NCBI RefSeq assembly: GCF_003171655.1
Contig: NZ_QFZL01000005.1
Span: forward strand, 1-64,000
DNA length: 64,000 bases
Reading direction: 5' to 3'
Source: Stakelama portus
GTDB lineage: Bacteria; Pseudomonadota; Alphaproteobacteria; Sphingomonadales; Sphingomonadaceae
Part shown: piece after piece, positions 53,515 through 62,883 of the stretch
How positions within the stretch are numbered: the first letter of the stretch is position 1
Layout of the letters: each line of letters opens with the position of its first letter
Program-made: the position numbers and the translations under genes
The notes under the pieces: model-generated
The model's database searches: none
Seen by the model: the letters and a program-made list of their open reading frames with translations, nothing else
Told to the model about the DNA's origin: nothing

Positions 53515-53994
53515 TTGGCGACCCCCTTTTTCACGTCGGCTATTGCCGTCGGCGCATTGCGCCGCGGCCTGCCATTCAGGATCGCCTCACCAGTCCGCGC
53601 CCGGTCGGTGCCCCGTCGCACCGCCGTGTCGCCCTATTGTTTTCGCCGGGCTGATCGGACCGCGTTGCTGCCGTCGCCCCCCTTTTGCGACACAAATATG
53701 AAACGGATTCGATCCCCACGCTTGTGCGATCGGATCATTTCCCTTTGCCATCGGGCCGTCTTGAGCCTTGAGAGCGGGCCAGTGCGCTTTGCAGGGCGAG
53801 TGGCACCAAAGCGCAACACTTTTTCTAACTAATTGTAATATGTACGAATATATCTAATTTCAAGACGCTGCCCGGGCTCGACCGCTATGCGGCCAACGCC
53901 TAATTTGTCCGCAAAGTCATCCTTTTGGATTGACAAGCCATCCCATTTTCATGCGAAACAATCGCTCATAGTCAGGCGTTAATGGAACAACATT
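53515..53994. other. 480-bp divergent intergenic region
   Basis: No gene is visible. The middle (about 53820-53870) is markedly AT-rich for this DNA (TTTTTCTAACTAATTG and following), and a TTGACA stands at 53930-53935 ahead of the AraC gene without a good -10. It should hold the divergent promoters of TonB receptor 3 and the AraC regulator. I could not find a convincing repeated operator. Confidence 0.5.
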
Positions 53995-54813
53995 ATGATC
54001 GAAAGGGTCGCAGTTCCAGTCGATTGCGACAGCGCACTTCGCCCGGTCATGGTCAGCGCAGCGGGGTGCCCGTCGCGCCTGCACATCCCGCCGCATTCGC
54101 ACCGGCGCGCCGAATTCGTCTATGTCGGTTCGGGTACGCTCACGGTCACGGCGCATGACCGGCTTTTCACCATTCCGTCGCAAAACGCGATCCTGATCCC
54201 GCCCGGCACGGTGCACGAAATGCGGATGCTGAGCGACGCGTCGGTTTTCACGCTCTATATCGCGACCGAAGAGACGTTCGGCGGACACTGTCGCGAACTT
54301 CCCGTATCCGGCCTGTTGCGCGAGCTGATACAGGCTGCGGTCGAACTGCCTGCCGAATATCGGCTCCACGGCCGCGATGCGCACATCATGGAGTTGATCA
54401 CGGAGGAACTGGCATGGCTGAATCGCCAGCCGGCCGCCCGGATGCGCCAGACGCCGGTGCCCAGGGACCCGCGCCTGTTGCGCGTATGTCGCGAGATTCT
54501 CCGCGAACTCGAACGAACATGGTCCATCGACGAAGCGTCGAAGGCGGCGGGCATGGGACGCCGCACCTTCACCCGCGCATTCCGGCGCGAAATGGGAGTC
54601 AGCTTCAGCAGCTGGTGCCAGAGCGCACGGTTGAACGCCGCCGTCTGTCGGCTGAGTTCGGGCGCGTCGATCACCGAAGTGGCGCTGGAAGCGGGCTATA
54701 ACAGCCCCAGCGCCTTTGCGACGATGTTCAAGCGCACGCTCGGCGTGCCGCCATCGACCTATCAGGCCGACCATCGGCCCGGCGGCGGCGTGCAGGGGCT
54801 GCGGCGCAACTGA
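53995..54813 (+). CDS. AraC-family regulator with cupin sensor domain
   Basis: A 272-residue regulator. The N-terminal cupin has HIPPHSHRRAEFVYVGSGTL and IPPGTVHEMRM. The C-terminal AraC domain contains two helix-turn-helices: WSIDEASKAAGMGRRTFTRAF and ASITEVALEAGYNSPSAFATMFKR, ending GVPPSTYQ. Divergent from TonB receptor 3 and convergent with the M14 peptidase, it is the likely activator of the local peptide-uptake genes. The cupin may sense a small ligand directly. Confidence 0.75.
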   Translation: MIERVAVPVDCDSALRPVMVSAAGCPSRLHIPPHSHRRAEFVYVGSGTLTVTAHDRLFTIPSQNAILIPPGTVHEMRMLSDASVFTLYIATEETFGGHCRELPVSGLLRELIQAAVELPAEYRLHGRDAHIMELITEELAWLNRQPAARMRQTPVPRDPRLLRVCREILRELERTWSIDEASKAAGMGRRTFTRAFRREMGVSFSSWCQSARLNAAVCRLSSGASITEVALEAGYNSPSAFATMFKRTLGVPPSTYQADHRPGGGVQGLRRN

Positions 54814-54837
54814 TACGCGGCGCGCCGCCACCAACCC

Positions 54838-57666
54838 TCACTCCCGCGAAACCGCAGGCCCATAGAGCAGCCCGTTGAACAACAGCTTGAACGTTGCATA
54901 GGGCTGCGCGCGCTGCGTGACTTCGGGGCCCATCATGAACACCTTGCCGCGCCCCACATCGGCGTCGAACACCGCGACGGTATCCTCCAGCTTGTCCTGT
55001 CCCACGGCCCAGCCGCTTTGCAGCGGCGTATCGCTGTCATACCAGGCGACGCGCGTCACGCCCTCGCCGGTCGCGACAAAGGACTGGCTGTTGGCAAAGA
55101 ACATGCTGACCTTGTCCGGCATCCCGTACGCAAGCGGCTGAGTCGGATCGACCGACGCTTCGACCAGCGATCCGGGAATGTAGAAATCGCGCCGCGACAG
55201 CCGCCTGGGCCCGCTGTCGCTTTGGTCCACCAGCGCGGCATCCGCATTCACGCCAAGCAGCTCGGCAAGATAATTGGCGTTGCCGACCGTAATCACCGTG
55301 CCGCCGCCATGGACGAACTCCAGCAGCTCGACCGCCGATCGCTGCGCAGTGATATTGCCCAGCCGGTCGCGATATTCCTCCGGAATGTCGGCCGGGTTCG
55401 GCTGATCGCCGTCGCCGCGCCCACCATACACGCCGCTGGGATCGGCGGGGCCGGTGCCGTCGGCAAAGATCAGCACGTCATAGCGCGACGCCAGATCGCC
55501 CGAATCGATATCTTCGGGAAAGACCAGCTCGAACGGAAATTCATATTGTTCGAGCAGCCAGCGGGTCCAGCCTGAGGGCATCACGCCCCCATATTTGTCG
55601 ACCAGCCCGATTCGCGTCCGACGAAGCTGCAACAGCCCCCCGGCGGAGGGCGCCGAACCGCGTGCATAGGCATCGATGCCGAGTTCGCGCGTCGAATCGG
55701 CGATCACCGATTGCGCTTCGGGGGAATAGGGGACCCAGATCGTACCGGGGCCGAAGCTGCGGCCGTCGACGCGCATCGCATCGCGCACCCACGCAACCTG
55801 GCTTCCAGCGGCGAGCAGGCGGTTGGTCAGGGTGAAGCTGTTGTTCGCCTCATGCGCGATCAGCCAGCCGGCGCGCCCGCTGCCGATCACGCGGCCCGCA
55901 TCTGCCTGTGCCAGATCGTCGATCCTGCGGAACGGCCCTTCAAAGCCTTCCATCACCCGATCGAAGGAAACCCCCATCTGATAGGCAAGGGTATAGCCGG
56001 TAATGTCATAGGGCGGGATCGGCGGGCCGCCGGGATATTGGAGATTATGCGGGTGATCCTGCGGCTCGAACATGTCGAGCACATGCGGGCGATAGGCCTG
56101 CGCCGTCTTCACGACATAGCTGCCCGCCGGATAGCGCTTGCCGTCGACCGTGAAAGGTGCATCCGCCTGCATCACATCCACTCCGGTCTTGAGCAGCGCG
56201 TTCACGAAGGCGACGACGGTGGGCATGTCCGCCTGCCCCGCCGGAATGATATAGCCGCGCGGATCGCGCAGTGCCGGATCGTTCAGCACCTGCGCATACA
56301 GGTCGCTCGCCACGCGATCGCTGTCGTTGAACGCGCGCGACGTCAGTCCGCGTTCGGCGGGCGGCGGGCCGTTTCCGGCCGCTTCCTTCAGCGCATCGAT
56401 TCGCTGCGGCGTGATCGTCCAGCTGTCGCGATCGCCGCGTGCGATATTGTTCGCCCCCATGCGATAGATGTTGAACAACAATCGCTCACGATTGCGCGCC
56501 GCATAATCCATCACGGCGCGATTGAGCGACCATTGATATTCGAGCGTATCGCGCAAATGCCACATGCGCGGCGAGATCGGCAGCGGCGCATCGCCGCGCG
56601 GCAGCTGTGCCTCCGGAACCAGCGGAATGCGTTCGGGTGTCGGCCCGCCGATAATCTCGGTCAGCAGCCCGACCGAATTGTGGAAATAGGCGACCGAGCG
56701 GAGCATGCCGTTGTGCCAGGTCGAATAGCTGGCCTCGCCGCGCATCCCCGATCCGGCCTTGTTCTCCGAAATCAACCGACTGTGCATCGCCGCGCCGACT
56801 TCGCCCAGCTCGGTCATCACCAGCGGGTCGTAATTGTAATTGAACGGATCGCGGAACGGCGGAACGAACACCACTTCGCCGGTCGGCCCGGTCTGGTGCT
56901 GGTTATAGATGATCTGCGGATACCATTGCCGGAACAACACCCGGTTGATGTTCGTCGTCTCCGGCATCTGCGACATGAAGAAGTCGCGGTTGTTATCGTG
57001 GCCGATATATTTCTGATAAAGCCGGGGGATCGAACCGAACTCGCGGTCCGCCGGATCGGAATGGCGCATATACCAGTCCGACACCAGTTCCATGCCGTCG
57101 GGATTATCCTGCGCGAACAACAGGATGACATTGTCCAGAATGCGCAGCGTTTCCGAGTCCGACTGGCTGAGCATGCGATAGAGGACGTGGATCTGCGATT
57201 GCGACGTCACGGTTTCGGTGGCGTGCAGGCCGGCATCGATCCACACCACGGCCTTGCCCTGCCGCGCCAGCGCCTGCGCGTCTTCGTCGGTCAGTCCGTC
57301 GGCCCGCGCCAGGCGGCGGGCAATGTCGCGATAGTGATCGAGATTGGCCAGATTTTCGGGCGACGAAACGATCGCCATCCATTGCGTCCGCCCTTCGGCG
57401 GTCTTGCCGATATCGACCAGCCGTATCCGGTCCGATTGCGCCGCAAGCGTCTTCAGATAGGCTTCATAGGCGGAATAGTTGGCGAGATAATAATCGCTGC
57501 CAGGTTCCTGGGGAAAGGCATCCACGGGCGCCGTGATGCCCAGATCGTTGGCCGACGAGATAGGAGTAGTGCCCTGCGCCGCAGGAGACTGCGTCTGCGC
57601 GGCAAGCTGCGGCACGTAACTCGACAATGCCAGGGCGGCGATATGCGCCAGCCATCTCGTCTTCAT
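54838..57666 (-). CDS. Secreted M14-family zinc metallocarboxypeptidase
   Basis: A 942-residue exported protein. Signal IAALALSSYVPQLAAQ. The M14 domain (about residues 55-380) shows zinc ligands in DAGLHATETVTS (His148, Glu151) and a later His in YNQHQTGPTGEV, with NPDGMELVSDWYMRH between. The C-terminal ~330 residues (VDKYGGVMPSGWTRWLLEQ onward) resemble a class I glutamine-amidotransferase-like accessory domain, often attached to these large M14 proteins. The start follows AAAAGGGGAAG. The frame runs farther up but without signal character. Probably removes terminal residues from peptides in the periplasm. Confidence 0.75.
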   Translation of the reverse strand: MKTRWLAHIAALALSSYVPQLAAQTQSPAAQGTTPISSANDLGITAPVDAFPQEPGSDYYLANYSAYEAYLKTLAAQSDRIRLVDIGKTAEGRTQWMAIVSSPENLANLDHYRDIARRLARADGLTDEDAQALARQGKAVVWIDAGLHATETVTSQSQIHVLYRMLSQSDSETLRILDNVILLFAQDNPDGMELVSDWYMRHSDPADREFGSIPRLYQKYIGHDNNRDFFMSQMPETTNINRVLFRQWYPQIIYNQHQTGPTGEVVFVPPFRDPFNYNYDPLVMTELGEVGAAMHSRLISENKAGSGMRGEASYSTWHNGMLRSVAYFHNSVGLLTEIIGGPTPERIPLVPEAQLPRGDAPLPISPRMWHLRDTLEYQWSLNRAVMDYAARNRERLLFNIYRMGANNIARGDRDSWTITPQRIDALKEAAGNGPPPAERGLTSRAFNDSDRVASDLYAQVLNDPALRDPRGYIIPAGQADMPTVVAFVNALLKTGVDVMQADAPFTVDGKRYPAGSYVVKTAQAYRPHVLDMFEPQDHPHNLQYPGGPPIPPYDITGYTLAYQMGVSFDRVMEGFEGPFRRIDDLAQADAGRVIGSGRAGWLIAHEANNSFTLTNRLLAAGSQVAWVRDAMRVDGRSFGPGTIWVPYSPEAQSVIADSTRELGIDAYARGSAPSAGGLLQLRRTRIGLVDKYGGVMPSGWTRWLLEQYEFPFELVFPEDIDSGDLASRYDVLIFADGTGPADPSGVYGGRGDGDQPNPADIPEEYRDRLGNITAQRSAVELLEFVHGGGTVITVGNANYLAELLGVNADAALVDQSDSGPRRLSRRDFYIPGSLVEASVDPTQPLAYGMPDKVSMFFANSQSFVATGEGVTRVAWYDSDTPLQSGWAVGQDKLEDTVAVFDADVGRGKVFMMGPEVTQRAQPYATFKLLFNGLLYGPAVSRE

Positions 57667-57973
57667 TCGCTTCCCCTTTTTGCATTGCCCGATCGCAGCG
57701 GTCAGCGCTCTCTCGGCGCCATGAAGCTGCCTGCGATCGGGATGACCCGGCGGCAAGGCTGGCGCACCATCGCACGGCATGTCCAGCGCGAAGCGCTGCA
57801 GTGCACAAACTCTGGCCCATATTCGGAACCCGCGCCGCGCCAGCCTCTCGATCGGGACACATGGCTGGCGCGAAGGCGCGAATCGCCGATCGGCCCGGGC
57901 ATGGTTCGACCACGGGCTCAGGGACGTGTCCCACCCGACACCGACCGATGACTGTCGGCCAGCGGGGTGCGGC
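57667..57973. other. 307-bp intergenic region with 11-bp inverted repeat
   Basis: No gene is visible between the LeuD-like stop and the M14 peptidase start. CCCGATCGCAG (57688-57698) and CTGCGATCGGG (57731-57741) are perfect inverted repeats 32 bp apart, 22-75 bp upstream of the M14 start. They could form an mRNA leader hairpin or a looped operator. Confidence 0.55.
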
Positions 57974-58606
57974 TTACGCTTTCAGTATCGGTGAATATGC
58001 CCAGCCGCGTCGTTCGCGGTCGGCAGCGCGGAACGCTTCGATGCGATCGCGCAGCAGCAGCGTTTGACCGATCGGATCGAGGCCAAGCAACAGCGCCTCG
58101 CGCGCTTCGTCGCTGATGTCGAAACGCCATGCCTGTCCGGACGGGGCAGTAACCGTGCGGCTTTCCAGATCGACGGTCAGGATCGGTTCGGCTCCGGTTT
58201 CCAGCAACGCGCCAATCTGCTCGATCGCGACATCGCACATCGCCGCGGGCACGATACCGTTGGCGATGCAATTGCCGCGAAAGATCGCGTTGAACGACGA
58301 CGCGATGACGGCGCGGAAGCCATATTGGGAAAGCGCCCATGCGGCATGTTCTCGGCTCGACCCGCAACCGACATTGGCGCCGGTGACAAGTATCTTCGCA
58401 TCGGCATAGCGCGGTTGATTGAGGACGAAATCGGAATCGGGTTCGCGCGATCCGATCGCGGTATAGCGCCATCCGGCGAACAGCCCCTCGGCAAGCCCGC
58501 GCCCCAGCGGGTCGCGCATTTCGCGCGAGGGGATGATCGCGTCGGTGTCGATATTGTCGCGCAGCAACGGCGCAGCAACCGCAGTGAGGGTGGTGAACGG
58601 CTCCAT
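57974..58606 (-). CDS. LeuD-like small subunit of an aconitase-family hydratase
   Basis: A 210-residue swivel-domain protein. DNIDTDAIIPSREM and NVGCGSSREHAAWAL match isopropylmalate isomerase small subunits and relatives acting on citraconate or dimethylmaleate. It begins in a TGATG overlap with the large subunit. No leuA or leuB lies nearby; instead a CoA transferase and an HMG-CoA-lyase-like gene do, so catabolic hydration of a methyl-substituted maleate is more likely than leucine synthesis. Last gene of its operon. Confidence 0.75.
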   Translation of the reverse strand: MEPFTTLTAVAAPLLRDNIDTDAIIPSREMRDPLGRGLAEGLFAGWRYTAIGSREPDSDFVLNQPRYADAKILVTGANVGCGSSREHAAWALSQYGFRAVIASSFNAIFRGNCIANGIVPAAMCDVAIEQIGALLETGAEPILTVDLESRTVTAPSGQAWRFDISDEAREALLLGLDPIGQTLLLRDRIEAFRAADRERRGWAYSPILKA

Positions 58607-60012
58607 CAGTGCGCCACCTTCCGCGGATCGGCGATACGCCCGGCAATTGCCGACGCCGCTACCGTTTCGGGCGAAGCGATATGCGTGCGCGTCCCCGGCC
58701 CCTGACGGCTTTCGAAATTGCGGTTGGTGGAGGACACGACCCGCTCCTGTGGGCCGAAGCTCTCGCCGCCCGCGAAAAAGCACATCGAACAGCCCGATTC
58801 GCGCCATTCGAACCCGGCCTCGCGAAAGATCCGGTCGAGCCCTTCGGCTTCGGCAGCACGCTTGACGCTGCTCGATCCGGGGACGCAGATCGCCTTGACC
58901 CCCGGCGCGACATGGCGCCCTTCGAGCAGCTTCGCCGCGCGGCGCAGATCGCTGATCCGGCTGTTGGTGCACGAACCGATAAAGGCCGCGTCGATCGGCA
59001 AATCGGTCAGTCGCCGGCCCGGCTCCAGACCCATATAGGCATGGGCGCGCGACTGGCTTTCGGCATTGCCCTGTTCCGGGGTGGCGGCGGGGTCGGGTAC
59101 GGCACCGTCGACCGGCACGACCTGCTGCGGGCTGGTACCCCAGCTTACCAGTGGCACCAGCTCGGATGCGTCGAACCGCAATTCGGTGTCATATTCGGCG
59201 TCTTCGTCGCTGTTCAGCTCGCGCCACCGGGCGACGGCCGCGTCCCAGTCGGCGCCCTCGGGCGCGAAACGGCGGCCCCTGATATAGTCGATCGTCTTGT
59301 CGTCGGGCGCGATGATGGCAGTGAAGGCGCCGAATTCGGTACCCATGTTGCACAATGTCAGTCGCGCCTCGATATCCAGACCCGAAACCGCGCTTCCGGC
59401 ATATTCGACGACATGGCCCGATCCGCCGCCGACGCCGAATTTGCCGAGCAGCGCGAGCGCCAGATCCTTGGCAGTAACGCCGGGGGCAAGCTCGCCGTCG
59501 ATGGTGATCCGCATCTGCGGCGGGCGACGCACCGCCAGCGTCGACGTCGCCAGTGCATGTTCCGCCTGCGTCGTGCCGATCCCCCATGCCAGCGCACCCA
59601 GTGCACCTTGCGAACAGGTGTGACTGTCCGGACAGATCAGCGTCGCACCGGGCAGCACAATGCCAAGCTCCGGCGACATGACATGGACGATGCCCTGCAG
59701 CGGATCGTTCAGATCGAACAGGCGAATGCCGGCGGCGCGCGCGGCATCGCGCGTGGTGGTGATGAATGCCTTTCCGGTGGGCATGCGCGTATCGTCGCTG
59801 CGGCCCGGAATGGTGTCGACAATATGATCCATCACCGCGAACGCCTGTTCGGGTGCCATCACCTCATGACCGCGATCGAGCAGGCGGCGGATCGCTGTGC
59901 CACCGGTACGCTCATGCAACAGGATACGGTCGATCAGGATCAGATCGGCGCCGTTATCCAGCGTTTCTATGCGATGCGAATCCCAGATCTTGTCGAAAAT
60001 CGTGCGTTTCAA
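58606..60012 (-). CDS. LeuC-like large subunit of an aconitase-family hydratase
   Basis: A 468-residue 4Fe-4S hydro-lyase subunit. CPDSHTCSQGALGALAWGIG and LGKFGVGGGSGHVVEYAG contain active-site residues. IGSCTNSRISDL and SGCSMCFFAGGESF hold the cluster cysteines. Typical LeuC reads SGCSMCLAMN at the last motif, so FFAGGE marks it as divergent. With the small subunit it would interconvert a maleate derivative and its hydrated form, for example citraconate and citramalate. It overlaps the CoA transferase gene by four bases. Confidence 0.75.
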   Translation of the reverse strand: MKRTIFDKIWDSHRIETLDNGADLILIDRILLHERTGGTAIRRLLDRGHEVMAPEQAFAVMDHIVDTIPGRSDDTRMPTGKAFITTTRDAARAAGIRLFDLNDPLQGIVHVMSPELGIVLPGATLICPDSHTCSQGALGALAWGIGTTQAEHALATSTLAVRRPPQMRITIDGELAPGVTAKDLALALLGKFGVGGGSGHVVEYAGSAVSGLDIEARLTLCNMGTEFGAFTAIIAPDDKTIDYIRGRRFAPEGADWDAAVARWRELNSDEDAEYDTELRFDASELVPLVSWGTSPQQVVPVDGAVPDPAATPEQGNAESQSRAHAYMGLEPGRRLTDLPIDAAFIGSCTNSRISDLRRAAKLLEGRHVAPGVKAICVPGSSSVKRAAEAEGLDRIFREAGFEWRESGCSMCFFAGGESFGPQERVVSSTNRNFESRQGPGTRTHIASPETVAASAIAGRIADPRKVAH

Positions 60013-61157
60013 CGGCCCGCCGCTCCACCTTCGGTCTTGGGCAGCACATCGGCACCGTCTTCGCCGGCTTTGGGCAGATCGTGGCGCAGGCCCATCCGCG
60101 CGCCGTCGATCTCGATCGGAAGCGCGGGCAGCCGGGCCTTGCTTCCGTCCTCCAGAGTCACTTCGACCAGACCGCCTTCGGCCTGAAGATGCGGATCGTC
60201 GAGCAAATCCTGCGGACGCACGATCGGGGCAAAGGGCAAGCCGATCTTGCCCAGCCGCGCGACCAGTTCGTCACGCGTCATCTCCGCGAACAACGCACGC
60301 AGCACCGGCAGGATACGGTCGCGCTGCAGCACGCGATTATTGTTGAGCGCCAGATCGGCATCGGCGGCGAAATCGTCCAGGCCCAGCTCGGCGCAGAATT
60401 CCTTCCACTGCCCGTCGCTGACCACGCCGACGAACAATTGCTCGTCGGGATTGCGGGTTTCGAACACGTCATAGACGGCCCAGGCCGAAATCCGCGCCGG
60501 CATCGGATTGGCGGGCTGACCGGTGACGGCATATTGCGCAATATGCTGCCCCACAAAGAATGCCGTGGTTTCGAACAGCGAACATTTGACGTCGGCGCCC
60601 TGACCATCGCGATGGCGACGTTCGAGCGCGGCGAGGATGCCGATCACGCCGAACATCGACCCGGCAATGTCGATAACCGAAGCACCCGCGCGCAGCGGCC
60701 GTCCCGGCGGGCCGGTCATATAGGCAAGCCCGCCCATCATCTGCGCGACTTCGTCGAGCGCAGTGCGATTTTCATAGGGACCGGTCAGAAACCCCTTGGC
60801 CGAGCAATAGATAAGGCGCGGATTGCGCTTGCGCAGATCCTCTGCGCCCAGACCCAGCTTGGCGAGCGCGCCGGGGCGGAAATTCTCGATCACGACATCC
60901 GCGTCGTCGATCAGGCGCAGCGCATCGGCAAGCCCTTCTGGCGACTTGAGATCCAGACACACGCTGCGCTTGTTACGGTTGAACATCGGGAAATATCCCG
61001 CACCCGAACCGAGCAGCCTGCGCGTATGATCGCCGCCTTCCGGCTCGATCTTGATGACATCGGCTCCGAGATCGCCAAGGATGAGCCCGACCGACGGCCC
61101 CATCACCATATGGCTGAATTCAACGACCTTCAGACCTTCAAGAGGAAGCGATTCCAT
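60009..61157 (-). CDS. CaiB/BaiF family III CoA transferase
   Basis: A 382-residue CoA transferase. LEGLKVVEFSHMVMGPSVG at the start, GADVIKIEPEGGDHTRR, NRNKRSVCLDLKSPEG and the catalytic aspartate in RTALDEVAQMMGGLAYMTG are hallmarks. Members move CoA from succinyl-CoA to (R)-citramalate, mesaconate, itaconate and others. First gene of the leftward operon with LeuCD-like subunits, divergent from the lyase gene by 92 bp. That arrangement suggests activation of a hydrated dicarboxylate for cleavage by the lyase. Confidence 0.8.
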   Translation of the reverse strand: MESLPLEGLKVVEFSHMVMGPSVGLILGDLGADVIKIEPEGGDHTRRLLGSGAGYFPMFNRNKRSVCLDLKSPEGLADALRLIDDADVVIENFRPGALAKLGLGAEDLRKRNPRLIYCSAKGFLTGPYENRTALDEVAQMMGGLAYMTGPPGRPLRAGASVIDIAGSMFGVIGILAALERRHRDGQGADVKCSLFETTAFFVGQHIAQYAVTGQPANPMPARISAWAVYDVFETRNPDEQLFVGVVSDGQWKEFCAELGLDDFAADADLALNNNRVLQRDRILPVLRALFAEMTRDELVARLGKIGLPFAPIVRPQDLLDDPHLQAEGGLVEVTLEDGSKARLPALPIEIDGARMGLRHDLPKAGEDGADVLPKTEGGAAGR

Positions 61158-61249
61158 ATTTCCCCAACGCGTTGCTGCCCCAAGCCGTGCCTCGACAACG
61201 GCTGGTCATTTGATATAGAGATAGGACAATAAAGCAAGCAGAGGTTTTG

Positions 61250-62206
61250 ATGGCCAGCGACATTTTGGTAAGCGAAGTGGGTCCGCGCGACGGGCTGCAG
61301 AGCATCAAGGCAATCATGCCGACCGACGCGAAAAAGGCGTGGATCGCGGCGGAAGCCGCCGCCGGAGTGCGCGAAATCGAAGTCGGAAGTTTCGTACCTG
61401 CAAAGCTGTTGCCGCAGCTTGCCGATACCGCGGAAATCGTCGCGTTCGCCCGCACCATTCCCGATCTTACCGTCGCAGTATTGGTGCCGAATTTGCGTGG
61501 TGCACAAGCCGCCATCGCCGCCGGTGCCCACAAGATCACGCTGCCCCTTTCGGTTTCCGAATCGCACAGCATGGCGAATCTGCGCCGTACCCATGCACAG
61601 GTGATAGACGAAGCGGCAGCGATAGCTACCGCCATTGCCGAACTTCCCGAAGGCGAACGCCCGCATTTCGAAGGAAGCCTGTCGACGGTGTTCGGTTGCA
61701 CTATCGAAGGCGCGATTCCGCTGCCGCAGATACTTGGCCTTGCGGAACAGCTGATGGCGGCGGGTTGCGACGAAGTCGGCCTTTCCGACACCACCGGCTA
61801 TGCCGATCCGACTGCCGTGAAGAACATGATTCGCGCGGTCCGCGGCGTGGTCGGCGATGCCGCGGTAACCGGCATTCACTTGCACAACACGCGCGGTTTG
61901 GGCCTCGCCAATGTGCTCGCGGCGCTCGATGCGGGGCTCGAAACGGTTGATTCGTCGCTGGGCGGAATCGGCGGTTGCCCGTTTGCGCCCGGCGCGAGCG
62001 GCAATATCGTGACCGAGGATCTGGTCTTCATGCTCCAGGCGATGGGACTGAAGACCGGGATCGACCTGCCCCGGCTGCTCGAGGTGCGCAAGATCGTCGC
62101 CGATGCGTTGCCCGGCGAGCCGCTTTATGGATTCACCCCCGATGCCGGGCTGCCGCTCGGCTTCACGCCCGAACCGAACCCCGCCAAGCTGGAGGCCGCC
62201 GAATGA
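61250..62206 (+). CDS. HMG-CoA lyase-like (HMGL/DRE-TIM) acyl-CoA lyase
   Basis: A 318-residue DRE-TIM lyase. EVGPRDGLQS carries the catalytic Asp and Arg, GIHLHNTRGLGLAN the metal His pair, and GGCPFAPGASGN the catalytic Cys loop. HMG-CoA lyase and (R)-citramalyl-CoA lyase share this fold. Next to a CaiB-type transferase and LeuCD-like hydratase, citramalyl-CoA cleavage to acetyl-CoA and pyruvate is attractive. True HMG-CoA lyase remains possible because carboxylase genes lie elsewhere in the window. ATG 61250 follows AGAGG; a TTG just before it is unnecessary. Confidence 0.75.
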   Translation: MASDILVSEVGPRDGLQSIKAIMPTDAKKAWIAAEAAAGVREIEVGSFVPAKLLPQLADTAEIVAFARTIPDLTVAVLVPNLRGAQAAIAAGAHKITLPLSVSESHSMANLRRTHAQVIDEAAAIATAIAELPEGERPHFEGSLSTVFGCTIEGAIPLPQILGLAEQLMAAGCDEVGLSDTTGYADPTAVKNMIRAVRGVVGDAAVTGIHLHNTRGLGLANVLAALDAGLETVDSSLGGIGGCPFAPGASGNIVTEDLVFMLQAMGLKTGIDLPRLLEVRKIVADALPGEPLYGFTPDAGLPLGFTPEPNPAKLEAAE

Positions 62207-62883
62207 CGATTGGTACGAAGATGGTGCGCGACGACCGCACCGCGCGCCAGATTTTCGAAGATGTGATGGCCAATCCGGCGCGCACCAAATTCGGCTTTGG
62301 CGAAAAGCTCGCCATCGTGAATGTCGATTTCCAGAACGCCTATACGCGGATCGACGAATTCAAGACCGCCTATGAAACCGATCCGCGCCAGATCGAATAT
62401 GCCAACACCATTTCGCGGCTGGCGCGCGAGCGTGGCATGCCGGTGATCTGGACGCATGTCGCCTATATGGACGATGCCAGCGATGCCGGCGTCTGGGGCA
62501 CGCGCACCGACACGCCCGACAGCCTGCAGAACATCAAATATGGCTCGCGCCGCCATGCGTTCGACGATCGCTGCGAAATCGATCCCGACAAGGACGCGAT
62601 CTATACCAAGCGGATGCCCTCGGCCTTTTTCGAAACGCCGCTGCAAAGCCTGCTGGTGTGGCACAAGGTCGACACGCTGGTGATTACCGGCGGATCGACC
62701 TCGGGCTGCATCCGCGCGACTGCGGTCGACAGCCTCAGCCGCGGCTATCGCACGATCGTCCCGATCGAAACCTGCGCCGACAAGCATGAAAGCTATCACT
62801 TCGCCAATCTGACCGATCTTCAGCTCAAATATGCCGATGTCGAACCGGTGCAGACCGTGATCGACTGGCTGGAGGCACGCTGA
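62203..62883 (+). CDS. Isochorismatase-fold amidase (cysteine hydrolase)
   Basis: A 226-residue cysteine hydrolase. Catalytic triad in view: Asp in IVNVDFQNAYT, Lys in YTKRMPSAFFETPL, Cys in GGSTSGCIRATAVDSL. Fold relatives include N-carbamoylsarcosine amidase and maleamate amidase (NicF); it could free ammonia from an unsaturated half-amide such as citraconamate. It overlaps the lyase gene (ATGA) and the next hydrolase gene (TGATG), so the three are one translational unit. Substrate is inferred from neighbours. Confidence 0.75.
   Translation: MTIGTKMVRDDRTARQIFEDVMANPARTKFGFGEKLAIVNVDFQNAYTRIDEFKTAYETDPRQIEYANTISRLARERGMPVIWTHVAYMDDASDAGVWGTRTDTPDSLQNIKYGSRRHAFDDRCEIDPDKDAIYTKRMPSAFFETPLQSLLVWHKVDTLVITGGSTSGCIRATAVDSLSRGYRTIVPIETCADKHESYHFANLTDLQLKYADVEPVQTVIDWLEAR

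Noticed and set aside
50650..53832. 1060-codon plus-strand open frame over TonB receptor 3
   Set aside because: Shadow of the receptor. Its sequence is a run of Arg/Ala/Ile-rich pieces with no motif and no ribosome binding site.
57974..60012. Leucine biosynthesis leuCD
   Set aside because: No leuA or leuB lies nearby, the LeuC cysteine motif reads SGCSMCFFAGGE instead of the usual form, and the operon partner is a CoA transferase.
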